Positions 1 to 6,446 are shown, counted from the stretch's first letter. The stretch is 8,997 bases of DNA from UBA9715 sp045614225 (GCA_045614225.1 JAZLCO010000027.1:1-8997); one strand, 5' to 3'. Notes: generated by a model not told the origin, from the letters alone. Numbers and translations: made by a program.

Positions 1-138
1 AGCTTCATCGACGCCGCGTCGCTCAGGGGCGTGGCGAGGTCCGAGGCCGACCCGCGGCCCATCCCGGCCGACGTGATGGAGAAGGCCAGGATCTACATCG
101 CGGCGGCCATCGAGGAGAGGCTCGGTAAGGCGGCGTGA
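1..138 (+). CDS. 3' end of an unidentified ORF, possibly a TnpB-like transposon protein
   Basis: An open frame runs from the first base to a TGA at 136-138, giving 45 residues with no start in the window. The tail is rich in charged residues and alanine (it includes RPIPADVMEKARIY and ends ERLGKAA), consistent with a terminal helix. The stretch is clearly more GC-rich than the central genes, with G/C in most third codon positions, so it probably has a different origin. I do not recognise the family with certainty. A hairpin resembling an IS605/TnpB right end lies about 40 nt downstream, so this may be the C-terminus of a TnpB-like RNA-guided nuclease or another transposon protein. That identification rests on context only; none of the TnpB catalytic or zinc-finger motifs fall in the visible part. 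Confidence 0.45.
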   Translation, partial: SFIDAASLRGVARSEADPRPIPADVMEKARIYIAAAIEERLGKAA

Positions 139-175
139 CGCTCATGGTGTAGAATGCAACCGGTTCCGGGTGATG

Positions 176-220
176 CTGCGTTCGCTCGGGCGGGCTGAAG
201 CCCGCGCCTCGCAAACGCAG
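176..220 (+). repeat. compound hairpin, candidate IS605/TnpB-type right end or guide-RNA scaffold
   Basis: The outer arms CTGCGTT (176-182) and AACGCAG (214-220) are perfectly complementary. Inside them, GCGGGC (190-195) and GCCCGC (200-205) close a TGAA loop, with further pairs (188-189 with 207-208, 184-185 with 211-212) between the two stems. The result is one long, interrupted stem-loop. It lies just after a GC-rich ORF stop and is followed by GTGAC, where the GC content drops. IS605-family elements typically end in such subterminal hairpins, and in TnpB elements the same DNA encodes the 3' end of the guide RNA. There is no T-run after the stem, which argues against a simple rho-independent terminator. 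The element assignment is inference. Confidence 0.4.
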
Positions 221-255
221 TCGTGACACCAACAATCGGCACACTACCCCCGAAT

Positions 256-449
256 CGTCCATGGATCCGATATTGATGCAAATTGAGTGGCCTTCTGTGC
301 AGATAACGGGTCCATGGACAATTTCTTCCGCATTATTTGCCGAAATTCCGTCCATGGACCCAATATCGATGCACGCAATCGTCCAGGGACCTCGTATTGG
401 TGCAGAGAAGCCAGTAATTTGTGCAGATATCAGGTCTATGGACGAATTT
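256..449. repeat. cluster of diverged GTCCATGGAC-centred repeats in both orientations
   Basis: The 10-bp palindrome GTCCATGGAC or a close variant occurs at 257-266, 310-319, 350-359, 381-390 and 434-443. Three copies continue rightward as a 25-nt unit ending in GATGCA or GGTGCA (256-280, 349-373, 380-404). The first two are 22/25 identical to each other, and the third is 19/25 identical to the second. The two other copies are preceded by TGTGCAGATA (296-305 and 420-429), so these approximate the same unit in the opposite orientation. The 257 and 381 copies each start a 53-nt segment ending in a GTGCAGATA-containing block. Several frames read through the region, but their peptide content only mirrors the DNA repeats, so I do not call a gene. 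The function is unknown. Confidence 0.7.
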
Positions 450-544
450 GGGCTCGAGTCCGTCCACCATGTGACCGACGAACCTCCAAGTAGACCATCT
501 CCCGCATTCGCCAACACCAGCTAAGGGGCTCGAAAGCTTTTGAT

Positions 545-575
545 AAGAAAAGGGTGCTGGCCTGCGCCAACACCC
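545..575 (-). terminator. rho-independent terminator of the DUF1846 gene
   Basis: Read on the minus strand, GGGTGTTGGC (575-566) pairs with GCCAGCACCC (561-552) around a GCAG loop. This is a 10-bp stem with a single G-U wobble, followed immediately by TTTTCTT (551-545). It lies about 57 nt past the TAA of the minus-strand gene, a normal place for an intrinsic terminator. The U-run lies on the minus strand only. Confidence 0.88.
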
Positions 576-632
576 CTTCATCAATCGCTTTCTCGTTCTT
601 AAACCCTAATCGGAAAGAACCTTCTTGCTTGC

Positions 633-2120
633 TTAGCTGTGGTAGTAGCGATGCTGCTCGTAGCGCGGCTCGCAACAGACGTTGATGCCGAGCGAGCGGT
701 AGAGCTGTTCGTCGTCGGACGAGATGATGACCGAGAAGTAGACATCGCAGCCGCGCAGGTCGCCAGCAGCCTGAATGGCCTTTGCGGCCATGGGGCTCGT
801 CAGCGAAGAGGTGGACAGAGCGATCAGCATCTCGCGCGGATGTAGACGCGGATTCGTGTGCCCGAGCTGCTCGGTGCGCAAGTTGCAAATGGGCTCGAGT
901 GCAGCGTCGGCGATGATGTAAAGCTCATCGTCAATGCCAGCCTGGGCCTTGAGCGCGTTCAAAAGCACCGAAGAGGCAGCACCCAAAAGCGCAGATGTCT
1001 TGCCCGTGATGATGCGGCCATCGGGAAGCTCCATGGCGCCTGCCGGACCACCCGATTGCTCTGCCTTGGCAAGCGCAGCTGCACGGGCGGGCGAAAGATC
1101 AGCATCGACACCCGCCTTCTTCATGAGCATTTCAGCCTTGGCGACCAGCTCGTCGCCCACGCCTGTGCGCTTGGCTTCGGTGGCCGTCTGGAAATAACGG
1201 CGAACGATCTCGTGGTTGGCCGCATCGCGGCACACCTCGTCATCGCTGATGGCCAAACCTGCCATGTTGACGCCCATGTCGGTCGGCGACTTGTAGGGGC
1301 TTTCGCCCACGATCTTCTCGAACATGGCCTTGAGCACCGGGTAGATTTCGATGTCGCGGTTGTAGTTGACCGTCGTCTCGCCGTAAGCCTCGAGATGGAA
1401 CGGGTCGATGGCGTTCACGTCGGACAAATCGAGCGTCGCAGCCTCATAGGCGATGTTGACCGGATGGTCGAGCGGGAGATTCCAAATCGGGAAGGTCTCG
1501 AACTTTGCATAGCCGGCACTGACGCCGTGCTTGTGATCGTGATAGAGCTGCGAGAGGCACGTCGCCATCTTGCCCGAACCAGGGCCAGGTGCCGACACGA
1601 CGACCAACGGACGGCTGGTCTCGATGTAGTCGTTCTTGCCCATGCCCTCATCGCTCACGATGTGGTCGATGGCATACGGATAGCCCTCGATGGGGTAATG
1701 CAGGTAGCTCTTGACCCCAAGGCCGTCGAGGCGCTGACGGAACACATCAGCAGCAGGCTGGTTGCGGTACTGCGTGATGCAAACGCTGCCTACGTAGAAA
1801 CCCAGCCCCTTGAAGATGTCCATGAGGCGCAGCATGTCGTCGTCATAGGTGATGCCCAGATCACCGCGAACTTTCGAGTGCTCGATGTGGTTGGCGTTGA
1901 TGACGAGGATGATCTCGACATCGTCGACCATGCTCTGGAGCATGCGCAGCTTGGTGTCGGGCTCGAAGCCGGGCAAAACACGCGATGCATGGTAGTCATC
2001 GAACAGCTTGCCGCCGAATTCGAGATAGAGCTTGCCGCCGAATGTGGCGATGCGGTCGCGAATTCGCGCCGTCTGCAACTCGATGTACTTTTCGTTGTCG
2101 AAACCAATGCGCTTGCGCAT
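633..2120 (-). CDS. DUF1846 domain-containing protein
   Basis: This encodes 495 residues, the usual length of the DUF1846 (PF08903) family, so it looks complete. The family is found in many Firmicutes and Actinobacteria; I know of no established biochemical role. Near the middle is a P-loop-like segment SAPGPGSGKMATCL (about 176-188), which suggests binding of a phosphorylated ligand or nucleotide. It is followed by the conserved stretches FETFPIWNLPLDHPVN (207-222) and AYEAATLDLSDVNAIDPFHL (224-243). The C-terminal third (about 345-495) has an alanine-rich helical part and the conserved LHPREMLIALS (426-436). The protein looks cytosolic, with no signal peptide or membrane segment. The ATG start is supported by AAAGAGG a few bases upstream on the minus strand. 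The gene is transcribed alone, divergent from the recombinase gene. Family assignment is secure; function is not known. Confidence 0.93.
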   Translation of the reverse strand: MRKRIGFDNEKYIELQTARIRDRIATFGGKLYLEFGGKLFDDYHASRVLPGFEPDTKLRMLQSMVDDVEIILVINANHIEHSKVRGDLGITYDDDMLRLMDIFKGLGFYVGSVCITQYRNQPAADVFRQRLDGLGVKSYLHYPIEGYPYAIDHIVSDEGMGKNDYIETSRPLVVVSAPGPGSGKMATCLSQLYHDHKHGVSAGYAKFETFPIWNLPLDHPVNIAYEAATLDLSDVNAIDPFHLEAYGETTVNYNRDIEIYPVLKAMFEKIVGESPYKSPTDMGVNMAGLAISDDEVCRDAANHEIVRRYFQTATEAKRTGVGDELVAKAEMLMKKAGVDADLSPARAAALAKAEQSGGPAGAMELPDGRIITGKTSALLGAASSVLLNALKAQAGIDDELYIIADAALEPICNLRTEQLGHTNPRLHPREMLIALSTSSLTSPMAAKAIQAAGDLRGCDVYFSVIISSDDEQLYRSLGINVCCEPRYEQHRYYHS

Positions 2121-2151
2121 GAAAAACCTCTTTCAATTCGCGTACTAAGAG

Positions 2152-2157
2152 ATTATA
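2152..2157 (-). promoter_or_regulatory. candidate -10 box for the DUF1846 gene
   Basis: A perfect TATAAT is read on the minus strand about 31 nt upstream of the ATG, leaving a short leader that includes the AAAGAGG ribosome binding site. No convincing -35 TTGACA-like hexamer lies 16-18 nt further upstream, where the sequence is a GC-rich GCGAGGGG-type run. The promoter may therefore depend on an activator or be weak. Confidence 0.5.
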
Positions 2158-2247
2158 GCCCAGCGTCCCTCAGCCCCTCGCCCCTTTTAACTCACGCGAC
2201 ACAAAACCTAGAGTGCAACACGATGCATCGCGCTGGGCAGTATGAAC

Positions 2248-2274
2248 GCATAAAACAACCAGGTTGAAATATGC
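2248..2274. promoter_or_regulatory. operator-like palindrome, distal copy
   Basis: This is a 27-nt imperfect inverted repeat centred on A2261. Ten of the 13 base pairs match, including the core CAACC-A-GGTTG (2256-2266) and the outer GCATA/TATGC ends. It is the same element as the perfect copy 43 nt downstream, about four helical turns centre to centre. That spacing suits cooperative binding of two dimers on the same DNA face. The regulator is not encoded in the visible neighbourhood. Confidence 0.6.
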
Positions 2275-2290
2275 AAGCGCCTCAGCATGC

Positions 2291-2317
2291 GCATAATTCA
2301 ACCAGGTTGAATTATGC
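2291..2317. promoter_or_regulatory. operator-like perfect 27-nt palindrome overlapping the recombinase promoter
   Basis: The arms GCATAATTCAACC and GGTTGAATTATGC are perfectly complementary across all 13 pairs, with a single central A at 2304. The right arm covers the -35 position of the recombinase promoter, so a bound protein would be expected to block RNA polymerase. There is no T-run, and the pairing is AT-rich at the ends, so DNA-binding symmetry is more likely than an RNA terminator. Dimeric regulators such as the MarR, TetR or GntR families use sites of this form, but I cannot name the regulator. Confidence 0.7.
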
Positions 2318-2337
2318 AACTCTTCACAAGGTATAAT
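2307..2337 (+). promoter_or_regulatory. promoter of the tyrosine recombinase gene, giving a leaderless mRNA
   Basis: A perfect -10 TATAAT lies at 2332-2337, only 6 nt before the ATG at 2344. A weak -35 TTGAAT sits at 2307-2312 with a 19-nt spacer, inside the palindromic operator. Transcription would normally start about 6-7 nt after the -10, which is on or next to the A of the ATG. The mRNA would then be leaderless, consistent with the lack of any Shine-Dalgarno sequence. Confidence 0.7.
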
Positions 2338-2343
2338 TCCGCT

Positions 2344-3258
2344 ATGCGAATTGAACACGCCATCGACGAGTATCTTTCCCACCTGCGCATCGAGCGGGGC
2401 TCTTCCCCGCTGACCATTGAAGCCTACGCCGCCGACCTGGCTGACTACCTGTCGTTTCTCGATGAAGCTGGCATTTCCGATCTTGAACGCGTCGACCGTG
2501 ACACGATTGTGGCATATGAAGCAGATCTGCTCGAGCGCGGCTATGCTGTGACGAGCATCGACCGCCATATCTCGGTGCTGAAAGGGTTCCATCGATTCTG
2601 CGTACGTGAGGAGTACGCCGCGAACAATCCGACATCGACCGTGAAACTACCTGCGCCCCCTAACAAGCTGCCCGACGTGCTGACGATCGATCAAGTCAAC
2701 AAGCTACTTGACCTGCTTGTCGGCGATGACCCGATATCGTTACGCAACAAGGCGATTCTCGAGGTTTTGTACGGATGCGGTTTGCGCGTGAGCGAATGCG
2801 CGGGGCTCGACCTCATGGATTGCGCGTTTTCGGAAGGATATCTGCGCGTCGTCGGCAAAGGCGACAAGGAGCGCATCGCGCCCATTAGCGGCTGCGCGTT
2901 GGATGCGCTGGTCACTTATTTGAACGAGGGACGCCCTGAACTTGTCAAACCTTACGCGAAAGCAACATCTGCCGTGTTCCTGAACGCCCGCGGCGGACGA
3001 CTCACGCGCCAGTCGATTCACAAGATCGTGGCAAAAGCCGGTGGAGCCATCGGTGTCGACGACTTGCATCCGCACACGTTGCGGCACTCGTTTGCCACAC
3101 ACATGCTTGCTGGCGGCGCTGACCTGCGCGTCATCCAGGAGATACTTGGCCATTCCGACATTTCTACGACGCAGATTTACACACACGTCAATCGCTCGCA
3201 CATCCAAGAGGAATACTTGAGCGCCCATCCTCGTGCAAAGAAACGTTCCAACACATAG
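2344..3258 (+). CDS. xerD: tyrosine recombinase XerC/XerD family
   Basis: This encodes a 304-residue site-specific recombinase, the typical length of XerC/XerD, which resolve chromosome dimers at dif sites during division. Residues about 1-90 form the SAM-like core-binding domain (DEYLSHLRIERGSSPLTIEAYAADL). The catalytic domain carries the full active-site set: R148 (CGLRVSE), K172 (GKGDKER), H244 and R247 (HTLRHSFATHML), H270 (ILGHSDIS) and nucleophile Y279 (TQIYTH). An in-frame ATG at 2314 exists, but it lies upstream of the -10 box, so it could not be on this promoter's transcript. The ATG at 2344 gives the usual Xer N-terminus. Nothing nearby looks like a phage or integron, so a chromosomal Xer role fits best; XerC versus XerD cannot be decided from this sequence alone. 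Expression is probably controlled by the upstream operators. The ATP-grasp gene follows after 61 nt. Confidence 0.92.
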   Translation: MRIEHAIDEYLSHLRIERGSSPLTIEAYAADLADYLSFLDEAGISDLERVDRDTIVAYEADLLERGYAVTSIDRHISVLKGFHRFCVREEYAANNPTSTVKLPAPPNKLPDVLTIDQVNKLLDLLVGDDPISLRNKAILEVLYGCGLRVSECAGLDLMDCAFSEGYLRVVGKGDKERIAPISGCALDALVTYLNEGRPELVKPYAKATSAVFLNARGGRLTRQSIHKIVAKAGGAIGVDDLHPHTLRHSFATHMLAGGADLRVIQEILGHSDISTTQIYTHVNRSHIQEEYLSAHPRAKKRSNT

Positions 3259-3319
3259 CTCGGCAAGAGCTGAACAGGAATGCGATAATGGGACGAAACG
3301 ATCAGACAGGAAACGACAT

Positions 3320-4585
3320 ATGCCCGCAGAAATCGATATCGCAAAACACTTGCAACCCATCGTCATAGGTGGTGACATCCTGGCGTACAGCTGGGTGCGC
3401 GAGATGCACCGTGCGTTTGGAATCACGCGTACAATCGTGCTAGCGACACAGGACATCAAAATGCTCTCGAGCAGCAAGTTCACCGACTATCGGCTGGTCG
3501 ATGGCTTGTACGAAGGCGACGCTGCCTTCGAGGCGCTCGAAGCTGTCGCAGCCCAAGAACTCGCGCGCGACCCCGAATGCAAGCTTATCGTGCTCGGGTG
3601 CGATGACGTGCATGCACGCATCCTTTCCCGTGGCAAAGAGCGTCTTCAGGCGGCAGGTATCACCGTTCCCTACATAGATTTCGACCTGCTCGACGAGATC
3701 ACGCAGAAACGCCGTTTCTACGAGCTGTGCGAAGAGCTCGACATGCCCTTCCCCAAGACGTGGTACTTCGATTGCGGGAATGGCCCTAACGAACTGCCCG
3801 TCAACGAGTTCGACTATCCACTGATTGCAAAACCGTCGAACTCGGCGAAATTCCAGGCAGCCACCATCGAGGCGAAGCGCAAGATCTACGAAATCGAGAC
3901 TCCCGAAGAGCTCCAGCAGGTCTGGCGAACAATCCGCGTGTCTGACTACGACGCAGAGCTCGTCGTGCAAGACTTCATCCCTGGCGACGACAATGCCATT
4001 CGCACACTCACCACGTTCTCGGACGCCAACGGTGATGTGCGCGTCGTGTCGGGCGGCGTCGTCATCCTTCAGGATCACGACCCGACGGCGCTTGGCAACC
4101 CATTGGCCATTTTGGGCGAGAAGGAAGACGTCATCGTCGAGGGCGCCAAACGCTTCCTCAAGCACATCGGCTATCGCGGCTTTGCCAACTTCGACATCAA
4201 GTTCGACGAACGCGATGGCTCGTTCCGCTTCTTCGAGGTGAACACGCGCGCCGGGCGAAACACCTACTACATGAGCCTCGGCGGTGCCAACTTCGCAGAG
4301 CTGGTCGTGAAGGAGTTCATCCTCGGCGAGCCCATCGCCTACCAGGAGGCATACCGGCCGTTCCTCTATTGCTGCGTACCGGAATACGTTTTGAAGCGCA
4401 GCGTGACCAACATCGACCGACTGGCCGAAGCGCTGGCCACCATCGAATTCACCGACGAGCCTTACCCGCTGCACTACCCCGCTGATTCAGCTACCCATAA
4501 CTTCTGGGCGCTGGTCATGAAGATGAACCAGATCCGCAAGTTCAAGAAGTACTACTGGGATACTGGCGGCAAACAGCTTAAATAG
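3320..4585 (+). CDS. ATP-grasp carboxylate-amine ligase, D-aspartate-ligase-like
   Basis: This encodes 421 residues. The N-terminal part (about 1-125) starts PIVIGGDILAYSWVREMH, a Rossmann-like pre-ATP-grasp domain. The ATP-grasp domain (about 128-340) has the ATP-binding lysine segment YPLIAKPSNS (K171), the hinge-like VVQDFIPG (215-222) and the metal-binding end FANFDIKFD (288-296) and FFEVNTRAGRNTYY (304-317). The FEVN-R-GR-NYY pattern is close to the D-aspartate ligase group, which adds D-Asp to the peptidoglycan stem peptide in some Gram-positives. Other members of this superfamily use different acids and amines, so the substrate is an inference. A longer frame opens at 3233 inside the recombinase gene. 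The ATG at 3320 is preferred because AGGAAA (3308-3313) precedes it and the protein then begins as the family does. It is probably cytosolic. It may share the recombinase transcript; a GATAAT at 3284-3289 could be a weak promoter of its own. Confidence 0.85.
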   Translation: MPAEIDIAKHLQPIVIGGDILAYSWVREMHRAFGITRTIVLATQDIKMLSSSKFTDYRLVDGLYEGDAAFEALEAVAAQELARDPECKLIVLGCDDVHARILSRGKERLQAAGITVPYIDFDLLDEITQKRRFYELCEELDMPFPKTWYFDCGNGPNELPVNEFDYPLIAKPSNSAKFQAATIEAKRKIYEIETPEELQQVWRTIRVSDYDAELVVQDFIPGDDNAIRTLTTFSDANGDVRVVSGGVVILQDHDPTALGNPLAILGEKEDVIVEGAKRFLKHIGYRGFANFDIKFDERDGSFRFFEVNTRAGRNTYYMSLGGANFAELVVKEFILGEPIAYQEAYRPFLYCCVPEYVLKRSVTNIDRLAEALATIEFTDEPYPLHYPADSATHNFWALVMKMNQIRKFKKYYWDTGGKQLK

Positions 4586-4697
4586 TTTTAAAACGGCATG
4601 CGCCGCGATAGGGTTCGCCTACAGCTGCTCGACTAATCTAGACAATGATTAGACAGTGTCTGCGCAAGCGGCTTCACCCTATCACGGCGCATGCCGT
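4583..4697 (-). terminator. large hairpin between convergent genes, likely murJ terminator
   Basis: Arms 4593-4614 and 4676-4697 are complementary over 22 positions. The single exception (4606/4684) is a C-A mismatch in plus-strand RNA but a G-U wobble in minus-strand RNA. On the minus strand the stem is followed at once by TTTTAAAACTATT (4592 downwards), a T-rich tail suited to ending murJ transcription. On the plus strand no T-run follows. The 61-nt loop is itself structured: CTAATC (4633-4638) pairs with GATTAG (4647-4652). This is far longer than a usual intrinsic terminator, so it may have another role as well. Confidence 0.7.
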
Positions 4698-4722
4698 CGC
4701 AAAACGCTTGTTTGACTCAAGA

Positions 4723-6345
4723 TTATGAGCGCTTCAACTTGCGTGCGACTTTGCCGACCAGATCGGTCACATAGTTCATGTACGGGACCTTCATCACGAT
4801 GCACAGGCCGAACGCCACAACAAGTCCCACACCACCGCAAACGACAATGCGAATGATGCCGTCAATCATGCCGATGCCTTCGGGGAGGATGGCACCCAGC
4901 CCTAACGACACCGCAACCGCAACGCCCGAAGCGATGACGACACGAGCAACCGTCCAAAGAATCTTGCCCAGCTCGAACGAGCCGATCAGCTTGCGCAACA
5001 TGAACGTCAAGATGAGGCAGCAAACCGCGTAGTACACGATGTCTGCGATGGGCACACCCGCAAGACCGAAGAGCGCCGGCGAGCTTAACACGTAGTACAG
5101 CGCGCATTGCACGGCGACCATGGCAGTGCTCACAAGCGCGAAGCGGAAGAACTTGCGCATGCTGGCATAGATGTTGTAGAGCAGCATAACGATGGCATAG
5201 AACGGAAGACTGATGAGCCATACCGACAGAATCCGCGCAACGTAGACCACGTCGTCGCCGCTGAAGGCGCCAACTTGGAACAGCTCCATGATGGGAACCG
5301 AGACCGAAACCATGATGGCGGCAAGCGGGATGATCAAGAGCAGCGTGGCCGAATAGCCCGTGTGCACGAGCGAGCGCATGTTGGGCCAGTCTTCTTTCGC
5401 AACCGCTTCGCCCATCTCGGTGAACAGCGCGCGCGACAACGAAACGGCGATGACGCCATAGGGCAGCTGGTACCACGTCCAAGCGTACAGCAGCGTCGAG
5501 GGACCGTTCTCGCCTGCTTGCAGCGAGAAGGCGTTGCGGCACGAGAACGCAACCATGGTACCGACGATGTAGAGCAACGTGGGCGCGGCGATCTTGAGAG
5601 CCTCGATGAGCGCAGGGTCTTTGAGGTTGATGTGTGGTCGGTACTTGAACCCGAGCTTGATGAGCACGGGAATCTGGATGAGGAACTGCGCCGCCACGCC
5701 AACCGTCGTGCCGATGGCCAGCACCATGATGGCCAGCTCGAAATTGATGCTCGACAGTGGTATGTACGCGAAGAACGCCGCCGTCACGATAACATTGTTG
5801 ACAGCCGGCGCCATCGAGGGCAGGAAGAACACGCGATTGGCGTTGAGCAGGCCCGTTACAATTCCGCCGATTCCATAGAACACAATCTGCATGGCGAAGA
5901 TGCGGAAGAACGCGACTGCGCGTTGGTATACCTCAGCGTCTTCGCTCACGGTGAACGTCTGCGTGGCAATGACTTGCGGCGCAAATATCGTAGCCAGGAT
6001 CGACAGAATACCGAGCACCACGATCGTGATGTTGAGCAGGTTGTTGGCGAATTCGTTGCCCGATTTCTCGCCGCCGCGTTCTTTCTCGAGCATGTAGACT
6101 GGCAAGAACGCTGCAGCAAGCAAGCCTCCCGCCACCAATTCGTAGATGACGTTGGGCATGTTGTTTGCAACTTGGTATGACGACGTGATGAGCGAGTTGC
6201 CCAGAGCAAATGCCATTGCCCAGGTGCGGATGAGACCCGTAGCACGCGAAAACAGCGTCGCTATCGACATAAGCGCCGTCGAGCGCGCGACCGATGGGTT
6301 GGCGTTCTCCTCCATCGCAGTATCGTTTTCAAGCGAGTCGCTCAC
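4723..6345 (-). CDS. murJ: lipid II flippase MurJ (MviN family)
   Basis: This encodes a 540-residue polytopic membrane protein of the MOP/MATE-like superfamily. MurJ moves lipid II, the peptidoglycan precursor, across the cytoplasmic membrane. The N-terminal region holds the family hallmarks ATLFSRATGLIRTWAMAFALG (29-49, with R34 and R40) and NNMPNVIYELVAGGLLAAAFLPVY (61-84). Repeated hydrophobic segments run to a basic cytoplasmic tail (KVARKLKRS), and the number fits the 14 helices expected. It lacks the long pseudokinase extension of mycobacterial MviN. The first codon is GTG (6345-6343), preceded on the minus strand by AAAGAGGG at rather short spacing. A later ATG (codon 11) has no ribosome binding site. 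It is convergent with the ligase gene and divergent from nadK across about 100 nt, and its 3' end has the large hairpin. Confidence 0.95.
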   Translation of the reverse strand: MSDSLENDTAMEENANPSVARSTALMSIATLFSRATGLIRTWAMAFALGNSLITSSYQVANNMPNVIYELVAGGLLAAAFLPVYMLEKERGGEKSGNEFANNLLNITIVVLGILSILATIFAPQVIATQTFTVSEDAEVYQRAVAFFRIFAMQIVFYGIGGIVTGLLNANRVFFLPSMAPAVNNVIVTAAFFAYIPLSSINFELAIMVLAIGTTVGVAAQFLIQIPVLIKLGFKYRPHINLKDPALIEALKIAAPTLLYIVGTMVAFSCRNAFSLQAGENGPSTLLYAWTWYQLPYGVIAVSLSRALFTEMGEAVAKEDWPNMRSLVHTGYSATLLLIIPLAAIMVSVSVPIMELFQVGAFSGDDVVYVARILSVWLISLPFYAIVMLLYNIYASMRKFFRFALVSTAMVAVQCALYYVLSSPALFGLAGVPIADIVYYAVCCLILTFMLRKLIGSFELGKILWTVARVVIASGVAVAVSLGLGAILPEGIGMIDGIIRIVVCGGVGLVVAFGLCIVMKVPYMNYVTDLVGKVARKLKRS

Positions 6346-6446
6346 GAACCCTCTTTCCCAGCTTCACTAGTCAACCAGTTCATAATGATGTAATTTAGTC
6401 CTCGTACGACCGAATTCATGCAATGACCCGAAAAGGCGATGCCGCC
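6346..6446. promoter_or_regulatory. divergent murJ-nadK intergenic region
   Basis: This 101-nt spacer must hold the promoters of both divergent genes unless nadK is read from further upstream. AT-rich boxes occur (CATAAT at 6381-6386, TAATTT at 6391-6396), but none has a well-placed -35 partner on either strand, so I cannot assign exact promoters. TCAACCAG (6371-6378) matches one half of the operator in front of the recombinase gene, but the other half is missing. Confidence 0.35.

Larger units (their letters stand above)
139..632. other. 494-nt region without a supported gene
   Basis: This stretch holds, in order, the candidate mobile-element end (176-220), a short AT-richer transition (about 221-255), the GTCCATGGAC repeat cluster (256-449), an unremarkable stretch (about 450-540), the terminator of the DUF1846 gene (545-575) and that gene's 3' untranslated region. 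ORFs of 60-160 codons occur on both strands but overlap each other. They have no ribosome binding site I can support, and their translations carry the repeat pattern rather than any domain. Confidence 0.6.

Noticed and set aside
256..449. CRISPR array
   Set aside because: Units are diverged, occur in both orientations, and have unequal spacings of 31-53 nt rather than identical repeats with uniform spacers.
23..517. Minus-strand 164-codon frame through the repeat cluster, with recurring IGSMD-like peptides
   Set aside because: The peptide repetition follows from the DNA repeats. There is no ribosome binding site, and the C-terminal half lies in the mobile-element-like GC-rich DNA with low-complexity Arg/Pro/Ser content.
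858..2267. Plus-strand 469-codon frame opposite the DUF1846 gene
   Set aside because: It is antisense to a clearly conserved family protein. Long shadow frames are common in GC-rich genes, and the translation has no domain.
2314..2343. Ten-residue N-terminal extension of the Xer recombinase from the ATG at 2314
   Set aside because: That ATG lies upstream of the TATAAT box and has no Shine-Dalgarno, so it would not be on the transcript from this promoter.
3233..3319. 29-residue N-terminal extension of the ATP-grasp protein
   Set aside because: It overlaps the recombinase gene, lacks a ribosome binding site, and is hydrophilic with no family similarity, whereas 3320 has AGGAAA at good spacing.
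6371..6387. TCAACCAG...CATAATG resembling the recombinase operator, upstream of nadK
   Set aside because: Only one half-site matches and the palindrome is lost, so it is probably chance.
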